Shown here: in pieces, positions 32,942 to 43,700 of the stretch | How the letters are laid out: every line of letters starts with the position of its first letter | Position numbering within the stretch: the first letter of the stretch is position 1 | Source: Notolepis coatsorum | Lineage: Eukaryota; Chordata; Actinopteri; Aulopiformes; Paralepididae | Assembly (NCBI GenBank): GCA_963971535.1 | Contig: OZ020601.1 | Span: 17,241,811 to 17,305,810, forward strand | Reading direction: 5' to 3' | Length of the DNA stretch: 64,000 bases | Notes under the pieces: generated by a model | The model's database searches: none | Told to the model about the DNA's origin: nothing | Seen by the model: the letters and a program-made list of their open reading frames with translations, nothing else | Translations under genes and position numbers: made by a program

Positions 32942-34115
32942 TAGGGATGCCCCGATCGATCGGCCACCGATCGTTATCGGCCGATAATCAGTATAAATAT
33001 GTGATCGGTGATCTGTGATAATGCTTTATTTTCACCGATCGTCAAAACCGATCGATGACACGGAAAACATGATCCAATTCTCTGCGGAGTTCTCACTCGC
33101 TCACAGCCACAGTCTGCTGCTGTACGTCTTGCTCCTCCTCCTCCTTCTCCCCCTCCCAGACCCATCTCATGACAACAAACAAACCCTTCGAGCACCGCAG
33201 AGCTCCTCTTTCAACATAACTGAAGCATTAAACAAAATGGCCCAGTCATCTATTCACTTGTTTAATACACAAGGCGTTGTCTAATGTTATCTACCTACTG
33301 ATGGCTCCTGCTATCAACGTGACAGTTTGGCATTCGTTTTCGCAAGTGCTGGCTAGCTTTGGCTAACTAGCTATCGCCCGTGAGCTAACGTTAGCTACCG
33401 AGCTAGCGTTACTGTTTAAACAAAACTAACTACACAGTCAACTATTCACTTTAGTTTAATACATGATGAGGCGTTGTCTAACTGGCTAGCTACTGATAGC
33501 TCCTGATATCAACAAATGCTCATTTCAGTTTAAAAATGATAGGGATGCACCAGCATGAAACCTCCGTTAGCTAGGTAGCTCACGTTAGTGAGATAAATAG
33601 TTCACTTTATTTTAATACATGATGCATTGTCTAACGTCATCTAGCCGGCTAGCAGTAGCTACAGATAGCTCCTGATATCAATGTCTTATAACATAATTGA
33701 CATTATTCGTTTTTGCAGCTGAACATTGGCTAATTAGCTATCATGCTTCATAACACGTTTCAGACCCTGTTGAACTATCGCTCTGACTCAATAGTATCCA
33801 TCTGCAGAACATCAGCCCCAGCACTCTCAGGCCCCACGCTGAATGTGATTTGACCAAAGCAGAGTATACACACAGACAGTGGAGCTGTTTGCAGATAGCG
33901 AGCATTTTGACTTGTTGCGTGGTGGCGATGTCTAGCAGACAATACAACTACAAGTATAATTATATAATATATATATTAAAAAAATAAAATAAAAAATTAT
34001 ATTATTTTTTATTTTTTTTTATCAAAAACGATTATCGGATCGGTATCGGCCGATATGGCTCAAGACGATCGGTGATCAGTATCGGTGGCAAAAAAACGTG
34101 ATCGGGGCATCCCTA
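32942..34115. mobile_element. hAT-like element abutting mrps12
   Basis: Inverted ends tagggatgccccgatcgatc and gatcggggcatccctag-type with a perfect 8-bp duplication gtccaaag (32934-32941 and 34116-34123). The interior near 33880-34020 is shared with 20430-20580. It ends only about 50 bp beyond the mrps12 stop codon, so it probably forms part of that gene's 3' untranslated region or supplies its transcript end. Confidence 0.85.
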
Positions 34116-34165
34116 GTCCAAAGCCCCGCCCGCCTGCCCACCCCAGTAACCCCACCGTCTGGACC

Positions 34166-37100
34166 CTAATGCTTCTTCTTCACGACGTGAGCGCAGTCGT
34201 ACTTCCCGCGGACCACGGTGAGCTTGACCCCCGGCAGGTCCTGCGTCCTGCCCCCCTGCACCAGCACCACGTTGTGCTCCTGGAGGTTGTGTCCCTCTCC
34301 TGGGATGAACACCACCGCCTCCTTGCCGTTGGACAGGCGAACCCGGGCACACTTGCGGTTGGCAGAGTTGGGTTTCTTGGGCTTTCGGATCATGGTCTTA
34401 AGGATGACCGCCTTCAACTGCGGGCGGCCGAAGGTGGCGCTGATGTGCTTGGGAGGCAGCTTGGGTTTTCCCTGGCGGTGCATCTGGTTCAGGGTCGCCA
34501 TGGTTCTGGAGAGGACCGGCGCCGTCCACGAGGGGCCGGACTGGGACACTGTCGGTGCACAGAGATGCAAAGGGGTTTGGGTCAACTAGCTCCAGATGCA
34601 ATGTCAATGAAATCTGCTCTGGAGTAGATTTCAGATAGCTTCAGTCAGCTTGTACAGATAGGAGCTTGACCCCATTGACTTTGCATTGGTTTGTGGCTAG
34701 CTTTGATTTGATTTGATTGGGCTGAGAAAGGGCTCTACCGATCAACAACCATGGTTCATCCATTCTACATTTATTGCACACAACATGCACACAGCCACTT
34801 TAAACATTCACTTTAACTAAACATTACACTGTATTTTATCTATTTATTCCTACACATTTGCACTACATCTTCTACCTAATTTTTGCATTTTAGTTTTGTA
34901 TATTGTTATTGTCATTCACTTTAAACACTTTTTAAAACATTACACCATATTCTATCTATGTATTCCTTCAAGATGAATTTAAAATGGGGGACCCTGATGT
35001 AAACAAGACGAAAGTCTTTCTCTGGTCTGCATCCCCTTAACAATTGTGTGTATTGAGCCGTACTGTATTGTACCCATTCTGCAATCTGTTAATACAATTT
35101 TCAATCAATCAATCAATGACAACCTAGGATGGCTTAGAGTAGACGACAGAGTACAGCAACTCGCAATGAGCCTGGTCTACAAGATACAGTCCACCACTAA
35201 GATACCCCTATACATGTCGAAATACTTCCCAAAGGTCAGTGAATACCATGATCACAACACCAGAGGGAGCTCCACAAATCATGTTAAACCCAGATTCGGC
35301 TCAAACAAGGGACTAAACACGTTTCGCAATTATGCCACAACAATATGGAACGCCCTACCCAAAGCTGTAAAGGAATGTGAATCACTACCCACCTTCAAAA
35401 CCACTCTCAAAGAGCACCGACGGGAGGCTGCAATTCGAAACTGGCCCCGGTAAATGTCCAAACCCCCCCCCCCCAACCCCCTACAATGTACTACAGTTTC
35501 TTCCCCCTCAAATGTATTCTCTTTTAGAAACTCTGTCTGTAAATAAACAGTACTGTATATTTGTATGTTGTGTATGTCATAAATGTTATGATGAATTGAA
35601 AATGGGGGACCCTGATGTAAACAAGACGAAAGTCTTTCTCTGGTCTGCATCCCCTTAACAATTGTGTGTATTGAGCCATACTGTATTGTACCCATTCTGC
35701 AATCTGTTAATAACATTTTCAATCAAATATTTGCATTTGAGTTTTGTATATTTTGTATAGTGTTTGGTCTTTATTATTTAACTTTTTACTGTATGAAGCA
35801 CAATCTCAGGAGGGTTAAACAGAACCAGTACCTTATATGTGACAAATAAAACAAAACTTGAATGAGCTACCAAGGAAGTGTGTCTAACTGTTCTCCCTTT
35901 GGAGAAGGATTCTGTCTGTTAGCACCTCTGTGGCATCTCCACTGTCTTGTAATGTAGTTCACTCATCTGTGGTTATGACTATCTAAGAGCCATAGATTAT
36001 TTATCATCATGATTACAAACAGAACACTTATGTTCACAGATCCTGGTTTTTAACTTGTGTATCGTTTCCCAACATAATATAATTACATGTGCATTTTAAC
36101 AGATGAACCACATATTTTGTGTTAGATGTGATTCTGCCCCTAACCTTGACGTCAACACCAGACATCGTATGGGTGAAATGATTACCCTTAATCATAGAAT
36201 AACAATATACAATTATGACAAAGAAATTCCTTGGGGGATCACTAGCCTAGCTTAAACCCATGGGAGAGGTGTTTTTGGCCAACAACTAGGCCAGTGATTC
36301 GTATCCGCTTCCATTAATTTGTGATAAACTAGGCTAGCTTGCAGCTGGATAGCTTTCTACTGAACACACAGAGAGGAATGAATGAATGAATGAATGAATG
36401 AATGAAAACTTAATTTAACAGATTGCAGAATAGGTACAATACAGTACGGCTCAATACACACAATTGTTAAGGGGATGCAGAGCTGAGAAAGACGTTTGTC
36501 TTGTTTCCATCAGGGTCCCCCATTTTCAATTCATATAGAAACTGGTATCTATCTTCTTGTCTGACTCTGGAGAAGACGGTGAGCGCAAATGTTGGCGTGT
36601 TAAGGTAGGGATGGGTTTATACAACATGAGCCTCGTTAGCTAACGGTTACCGATACTGTTGTCACAGCTGACAATGCATCTCCTTCAATGCATCTCCTTC
36701 AAGACTATGGGTTGCCTGGACGCGTGAATACTTTCGACAACAAATGTTTGTTTCCGCGTGCGAGTTTTGCGCTCTGATTGGCCAGGTCATGTGACATGTG
36801 CGCCAATCGTGGGACAGCAAGTTCTGCCACTATTTCCGGGTCTAACAGGCTGCAAACTACCTGGCGTTCTATCGCCATCCTCTAAGACAAACTCTAACCT
36901 TAACCAACTTCGAAAGAGTGCCTAAGCTTAACCGTCGAAAGGGCAGGCGTTCTATCGCCATGCTCTAAGACAAACTCTAACCTTAACCAACTTCGAAAGA
37001 GCGCCTAAGCTTAACCAGTGTAGACACTTGTGGTCCCACGATTGGGCGTACATGTCACATGACCAGAAATGACCTGGCCAATCAGAGACGCAGAAACAAA

Positions 37101-37258
37101 CAATTGTTGTCGAAAGTATTCAGGCTGATGGAATAGTACAAGCGAATACATTACCAGAATGGCAAACCTCCATTCAGTGAACCTAATACAAATAAAAAAG
37201 TAAACTCACCCTGTAAAAGCGATGTCAACATGGGTCTGAGATTCCATAATGACATCAT
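34166..37258 (-). CDS. mrps12: Mitochondrial ribosomal protein S12 (two coding exons)
   Basis: The product is the mitochondrial small-subunit protein uS12m, which sits at the decoding centre of the mitoribosome. The coding sequence is the complement of 34166-34548 joined to 37210-37258: 432 nt, 143 residues plus TAG. The core has the S12 signatures [45 protein letters not shown] and [20 protein letters not shown], ending HVVKKKH. The PNSA loop and the RTQDLPGV loop are the universally conserved decoding segments. Exon 2 follows an acceptor GTGCACCGACAG; exon 1 ends at GG|GTGAGT and supplies a valine codon in frame. Length matches vertebrate MRPS12, and no disruption is seen. Confidence 0.93.
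34570..34705. mobile_element. MITE fragment beside mrps12 exon 2
   Basis: The block gacaggagcttgaccccatt-type with gactttgcattggtttgtgg matches the right half of the MITE at 62408-62608. It lies immediately upstream (in gene direction) of the acceptor of mrps12 exon 2. Confidence 0.6.
34970..35725 (+). mobile_element. LINE tail and 3' LINE copy in the mrps12 intron
   Basis: 34970-35115 is a LINE 3' tail ending in aatcaatcaatc. From 35120 a second copy encodes the ORF2 C terminus ([18 protein letters not shown] to [10 protein letters not shown]) and ends with the same tail. Both are 5'-truncated and lie in the mrps12 intron, in the opposite orientation to the gene. Confidence 0.75.
36238..36605. 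mobile_element. TTAA MITE fragment with LINE tail inserted
   Basis: Fragments of the palindromic MITE flank a minus-strand LINE tail at about 36375-36535 that begins with a (gaat)n run. The MITE resumes afterwards (actggtatctatcttcttgt). Confidence 0.6.
36716..37135. mobile_element. Foldback MITE upstream of mrps12 exon 1 intron side
   Basis: Inverted arms: gtgaatactttcgacaacaa with gatttggcc-type sequence at 36725-36810, and ttgttgtcgaaagtattcag at about 37100-37125. Between them is a duplicated block (gcgttctatcgccatcctct and gcgttctatcgccatgctct). It is similar in design to 47058-47720. Confidence 0.6.
37210..37258 (-). CDS. mrps12: mrps12 first coding exon (mitochondrial presequence)
   Basis: The exon (37210-37260) has an acceptor CTCTGTTGCAG, two bases of 5' leader, then two adjacent ATG codons. 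It encodes [16 protein letters not shown] and ends in phase 1 at a consensus GTGAGT donor. The peptide has arginine, leucine and hydroxyl residues and no acidic residues, as expected for a mitochondrial import signal. The acceptor shows that a non-coding 5' exon lies further right. It is too short for a simple ORF scan. Confidence 0.8.
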
Positions 37259-37685
37259 CCCTGCAACAGAGCAGAACAGATTATAACATAAAAGGTTTTC
37301 ATCAAAGCTTTGGCTTGGCTATAATAGGTTGTATTTGGGTGGATTAATAATAATAATACTAATGAACTTGATTTGTATAGCACCTTTCATAGAAAAATTG
37401 CAGCTCAAAGTTATTCACATCAGTAAGTAACTTCTCATTTCAATTCATCACTTCATGTGATGCTCAATCGTGAACTTGCACACACAACACCACATGCCAT
37501 GAGGTTATTCGTCTCGTCAGTCGTCATGGTTACCTGCTTTAATCATATCCCTAAAATACGCTCGACCTCCCGACGCTTATCACAATATGTGACGAGGCTT
37601 ACAGCTGTATGTTTAACTGCAGTGCACAAACTAAAGCTGTCGCGTTGAGAATGTCCCAAGGTCCGCGGCTTCACGCCATTGATGA

Positions 37686-38138
37686 CATAGATATCTATAG
37701 AACACTAGATAGCTTAAGGCGGAGTCACCAGCGTCACTGAACCGCCGCCATCTTGCTCCAGTCAGCCTTGAGTGAGAGTGAGTGAGCTGCACAGACAGAA
37801 ATACTCATAACTCGCTGAAATATTGACGGATTTACAAACGGGTTGGTTTGCTATAAACATCAAAGATGTAGTTATGATACTGCATACTTATAAAAAAAAA
37901 ATTTAAAGATGTTTTTTTTTACAAACCGCTTGAATCATAGCCACGTTAATAATGCTTGTAATAAACCAAACCGTTTGTAAATCCGTCAATATTTCAGCGA
38001 GTTATGAGTATTTTTGTCTGTGCAGCTCACTCACTCTCACTCAAGGCTAACTGGAGCAAGATGGCGGCGGTTCAGTGACGTCGCTCTCCATTGGCCGGCA
38101 GCGCGGGCAAGCTATCTAGTGTTCTATATATATCTATG
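37686..38138. mobile_element. hAT-like MITE with catagatat ends, copy 1
   Basis: Inverted ends catagatatctatagaaca and tgttctatatatatctatg, flanked by a perfect 8-bp duplication attgatga (37678-37685 and 38139-38146). The interior is a long foldback: tactcataactcgctgaaat near 37803 pairs with atttcagcgagttatgagta near 37991. Just inside each end are gccgccatcttgctcc and its complement. It lies a few hundred bases upstream of mrps12 exon 1. Confidence 0.88.
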
Positions 38139-38200
38139 ATTGATGAGAGGTCACACTGTCGGAAGTGTTTTAGGCACAGATGTCGATTTCCGGGTCATCT

Positions 38201-39952
38201 CCAAGGAAACTATAAAAACAAGGAAGTGCCATCACGTCAGAACCAAGGAAACTATAAAAGAAGGAATATGGTCGCCACGTCAGAATACCCAGCGTTCTAT
38301 GCTCTGCTTGGTGCCTGTTCTATCGAAGCATGTATTAAAAATAAATAATATATATATACATATGAGGAAATAATACACCAACCAATATATCAAACACTAG
38401 TTAAAAATGCAACAAATTGCAGATGATTCTGACATCCAAGGTAATAACCTGACTGCAGTTCCATGATCCCCTCTGAACCCATGTGCTCCTAGAATTAGTT
38501 TGTATGATTGATTGATTGAAAACTGTATTAACAGATTGCAGAATGGGTACAATACAGTACGGCTCAATACACACAATTGTTAAGGCAGGGTATGCAGACC
38601 AGAAACCATCTCGTTTACATCAGAGTCCCCCATTTTCAATTCATCGTAACATTTATGACATACACCCACGACATAGATAAACAGTACTATTACATGTAAT
38701 ACTAATATACAGTACTGTGAGACAGAGTTTCTAAAAGAGAGTATATACATTTGAGGGGGAAGAAACTGTACATTGGGTTGGGGTTGGATATTTACAGGGG
38801 CCAGTTTCGAATTGCAGCCTCCCGTAGGTGCTCTTTGAGAGTGATTTTGAAAGTGGGTAGAGATTCACATTATTTGATGAGGGTGTTCCACATTGATGTG
38901 GCATAATTGCGAAACGTGTTTAGTCCCTTGTTTGAGCCGAATCTGGGTTTAACATGATTTGTGGAGCTCCCTCTGGTGTTGTGGTCGTGGTATTCACTGA
39001 CCGTTGGGAAGTATTTCGACATGTACATGGGTACCTTAGTGGTGTAGTGTATCTTGTAGACCAGGTCCATTGCAAGTTGCTGTACTCTTTCGTCTACTCT
39101 AAGCCATCCTAGGTTGTCAAAATGGGCACGGGTAAGGTGGGTTTTAGGAGTAAGGTCAAGCAGTAGTCTGACCAGTTTGTTTTGTGATGTTTGTTTCGCA
39201 GAGTAAATTTTACTCAAACTGAGTCCATTTAATTGAGCCCAAGTGAGTAAAATTGTACTCAGTTTGAGTAAAATGTAGGCATACTCAGCCAAATTTACTG
39301 TGTAATCTTGTTTTTAGTGCCTTTGAGGTGCTTTGGTACCATGAGGTGCAGGCATAGTCGTAGTACCCTTGAATGAGTGCTCCTGCCAGAGTCTTCAGGG
39401 TATTCTTGTTTACCAGAGAGGAGATCCGGTAGCTACAAGAATATTGTTCGTTGGTTGACTTTTTTTTATTACATTGGTTGCCATTTTGTCACAGGAAAGA
39501 TTTGCCTCTAGGATGGAACCCAGGTATGTAATTTCATCTTTCCTTGTGATAATATTGTCACCCACTGTAACAGAGAAGCCATTGGTCTTTCTGAGTTTGT
39601 TATTTGATCCAAAAAGAATGGACTCTCTTTTACCCAGGTGTAATGATAGTTTGTTATCAGCAAGCCAGGTGCATATTCTGCCGAGTTCAGAGTTGAGGGC
39701 TTTCACGTATATCTTTGTGGAAATGTTTTAGTCTACCATCATAACAGAGGGCAGTGAATCCCTCTGCTTGTGGAAGAGTGCCTTCTTTTTCATTGAATTG
39801 TTGCTTGAGGCCCTGCTGTTCAAACGGCTGTCCACAGGTGACTAACTAGGAGACGGCTGATCCCATTCAACTCAACGTCGGACGAACTGAAAGTTTCCAC
39901 ACTTGGCTACACAGTGACGTGATGACCCTTCCTTCTTTTATAGTTTCCTTGG
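38201..39952. mobile_element. TIR element with LINE insertion and a segment shared with 51640-51860
   Basis: Inverted ends ccaaggaaactataaaa and ttttatagtttccttgg are flanked by a 6-bp duplication tcatct (38195-38200 and 39953-39958). The left end is partly duplicated. Inside is a minus-strand LINE (38505-39712). The non-LINE interior includes a segment (tatctttgtggaaatgtttt and tgcttgaggccctgctgttc) that is also found at 51690-51840, next to the guanylyl cyclase 3' end. A shorter TIR copy lies at about 51180-51505. Confidence 0.65.
38505..39712 (-). mobile_element. 5'-truncated LINE copy inside the TIR element
   Basis: Minus-strand copy of the same LINE as 28455-30655. It contains ICTWLADNKLSLHLG, GDNIITRKDEITYLGS and the C-terminal [16 protein letters not shown], and ends in a gattgattgatt tail. 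A palindromic insertion of about 115 bp at about 39190-39305 (ctcaaactgag and ctcagtttgag) interrupts it. Confidence 0.78.
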
Positions 39953-40052
39953 TCATCTGACCAACTCTGGGGAGACTGACTGCTGCCCACTAGAGGAGAC
40001 CATCTGAAATCTGAGATTTGGAGAAGCTTCAAAGATTCTGGCACAGACTTTT

Positions 40053-40357
40053 ATGCTCAATTTTTGTCACCAAATTACAGACATACATTTTTTGAATCTT
40101 CAAAAAATCAGATACTCGGCCACTACACACCTCTACACACAGAGGTGCAGAAGGAAAACCCGGAACATTCTCAGGGACCACAGTCACCCCATCACAAACC
40201 TTTCACTCGGCTACTGTCTGGCAAACGGTACCGGAGCATCCGCACAAGAACCAGCAGGTTCAGGGACAGCTTTTCCCCACAAGACTCCTGAACAAGGACA
40301 ACAGGAGATAGCCCTATCTTGAACACATACCTCTCACACACATAACTTATACACACA
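40053..40357 (+). mobile_element. LINE ORF2 C terminus and 3' region, left half
   Basis: The plus strand reads ARNILRDHSHP-like residues, then KPFTRLLSGKRYRSI and RTRTSRFRDSF ending QDS, as at the end of a fish LINE ORF2. The 3' region continues at 45300-45655 beyond the copia element, which therefore split it. Confidence 0.6.
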
Positions 40358-40560
40358 TGTTCTCCTCTCCGGGAGAGGCATGTGTGGGAAGAAGAAAAAG
40401 TAGGAGGGAACCAAGACTTATATACTCCCCAACCTGGCGTAGACAGTAGAAGCTCCGCCTATAGCGCCCTCCAGTGGACACAGATATATATGCAGTCATG
40501 GGAGTAGTAGAGGACAGTTACAGTTAGTTACAACCATACATACACCCTCTAGATTCAACA
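40358..40560 (-). repeat. Copia 3' LTR (203 bp as shared)
   Basis: Starts tgttctcctctccgg and ends gattcaaca on the plus strand, bounded by TG and CA. Compared with 45097-45299 there are two substitutions. If the tRNA-like primer site at 44961-44974 is the true one, this LTR is missing about 122 bp of its U5 end. Confidence 0.85.
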
Positions 40561-40734
40561 CTCCCACTTATGGTTGCTTAGTACACTGTATGAACTCTTC
40601 AAAACAATTTACAAAGAAAATAACACAGTCTTAGAACATCAAAAAGAGTATGGCAGTCAATATTTACACACCAAACATGACCTCTGCAAATCTCCTCAGT
40701 TTCAATTTTGAAGCAGGCTTCGTCATAGCGTCTG

Positions 40735-43700
40735 CTACCATGTCATCTGTTGGACAATAAACCTTTCTTCTCTGATGACAGATCTGATGAAATGGTACTT
40801 TATATCCATATGCTTACACCTCTGTCGACACACAGGGTTTCTCGCAATGGCAATAGTACCCTGGTTGTCCTCATAAACAACAGTTTTCTTATATACATAG
40901 TTATCCATCCCTCCGAGCAGTTGTTCTAGATAAATACACTCCTGTATCGTCATGGCCAGGGCCATGTATTCGGCTTCACAAGTTGACAGTGCCACTGTGG
41001 GCTGCTTCTTTGTTTCCCATGAAACCAGTAAGCTGTTTGTGTTTAAACTAACACAGTATCCAGTAGTACTCCTTCTATCTGTGATGTCAGCAGCCCAGTC
41101 TGCATCACTGTAGGCTTTAAGCCCTAAGCCTCCGCTGCTCTTTCTGAAACAAAGTAGTTTATCTACTGTACCTTTGAGATAACGAAAAACATGTTTTACC
41201 GTGATCCAGTGTTCCTCTGTGGGATCAGCAAAGTGCTGTGACAACTTACTCACTACAAAACATAGGTCAGGGTGGGTACATGTTGTTAAGTAGATGAGGC
41301 TACCCACGGCTTTCCTGTACATTTTCACATCTGTCAGTTTCTGAGCATCCTCCTGATAATCAAGTTTCTGATCACATGGTGTTTCCCTTGTTCTACATTC
41401 CTGCATGTCAAAACGTTTCAGGATCTTTTCCACATATCTCTTCTGGGATACTGTTACACAATTTTCCGACTGCTCAAAGTCCATGCCTAGGAAATGCTTT
41501 AACCTGCCAAGGTCTTTCATTTTGAATCTGGTGGAGAGCATACATTTCACCTGATCTAGGTTCCTAGAGTTGTCTGCTGCGATGATCAAATCATCCACCC
41601 AAATGACGATTATCACTTTTCCTGACTCTTTTGACTCCCTTGAGTAAACACAGGGGTCTACTGGATTCTGTAGGAAGTGATCCTCGATGAGGCATGTGTG
41701 AAGCATCTCGTTCCAATTTCGCCCAGACTGTTTCAGGCCGTAAATGGATTTTTCTAGCTTGCACACTAGCTTCCCCCCTTTCTTTTCGTAACCTTCAGGT
41801 TGTTCCATATATATCTCCCTATCTATGGGTGCGTGCAGATAGGCTGTCTTCACATCCATCTGATGTAAAATCAGATTGTCCTCAGCTGCTTTCTGAACCA
41901 CTACCCTTACACTGGTCAGGTTGGCTGTGGGGGAGAATGTTTCACCATAGTCTATCCCCTCCCTCTGACTGAAACCCTTAGCTACAAATCTCGCTTTGTA
42001 CTTTTTGTGGCCTTCGATCCCTTCCTTGATTGAGTACACCCACTTCCCTCCCACTGTCTGTCTGCCCTCTGGCAATTTGGTGAGGGTAAAGGTGTGGTTA
42101 TCCTCTAAGGACCTCATCTCCTCGCCCATCGCTCTCTCCCACTTACTCGACTCTGGGGACACTATGGATTCCTTAAAGGACTGAGGCACGCCACACACCG
42201 CTCGGTAGCAGTAATCAATACTGGCGAGTGTACTGTCATCCTCGTCACTACCTCTCCGGGCATAATCTTTCAGATATCTTGGGGGTTTGTGTTCCCTTGA
42301 GGGATATCTCCCACTGCATGGGGCACTTGACGTCACCCTCGGGTGCTCCTCGTCATCGCCCTCTGGGGGTGTCTGGATGTCTGCCTGCACGCCTGTGCTC
42401 AGTACACTAGGCTGTGGTGTCTCTGTCCCTCCATACCTTACCCCGGAGTCCAGCCATGGCTCCTCTGTCTGTGTCTTGATTTCGCACGTTGTCTTGGTGA
42501 CAAATTTCACTAGTCTGTGCTTTTGCACCTTCCCTTTACCGGGATAGTAGACTAGGAGTGCGGGGCTCCCTCTGTCGTGTCCTACAAAGAGTCCTTTTTC
42601 ACATCTGGACTCAAGCTTGCCTCTGTCCTGCTGGTAAGCATAGCACACTGATCCGAATTTGTGCATTCTGGCTAGATTACATCTTTTCCCTGTCATTGCT
42701 GTATATGGGGTGGTGCCTGTATGTTTATTAAAACACCTGTTTCTGGTGTAGGCGGCTTCTTGTACCGCATAATGCCACAGGCTCTTCGGTATGTTACTAT
42801 CGTCTAGCTTACACCTGGCCATTTCAAAAAGAGTGCGCCATTCCCTCTCGGCTACCCCGTTCTGATGTGGGGAGTAGGGACATGATGTCTCGTGTCTGAT
42901 CCTGTTTTTTCTCAACAGTGATTGGAACTCTCTGTTTGTAAACTCGGTCCCGTTGTCTGACCTCAAACATTTTATGTCCCCATAGGGGGCGACATCGGCA
43001 AGGAACTTCTCCGTGGTTTGGAGTGTATCACTCTTTGCTTTAAGGAAATAGACGAACACTACGCCTGTACCCACATCTGTAAAGGACTGTACATAGTTAA
43101 AGCCACCTATGGACTCGTTCCTTACTGGACCGGCTAGGTCGGTGTTAACTAGCTCCAGTGGTCTCTTTACCTTCTCTGTGGGGTCCCTGTTCCTTGTTTG
43201 AGTAAACTTCCCCCTTATGCAAACTTCACATTCTTTGTCAGGTCTATGCTTTTCACCCTTAATGTGCATACCGTCTGTCACTGCTTGCAGCTTTAGTAAA
43301 TCCTCGTGGTTACAATGACCCATAATTTCATGCCACGTCTGGATGTCATGACTAACAGTCACATTACATTTATCATTATTATCACACTCCATTTGTAGGT
43401 AATACATTCTTCCATATACGTCAATGTTAAACCGTGTACCATCTTTTTCTTCACTGAAGAACACTTCGGCACCGTTAGCAGTAGCGGATTTTACTGAGAA
43501 TAGTTCTTGTGGGAACGAGGGTATATATAGAGCGTCCTTTAACGTCACTGTACACCGGCGCCCCTTAATGTCTATAAGGCATACCTGTGCGTCTCCTCTC
43601 CCCTGCGCCAACCCGTAGGTGCGTTTTCCGTCCACCAGCTCCATGCTGTGTCCCTCCGGCTCGAAGGATTTATCAAAGTTCTTGAAACTATTCCTGTCGT

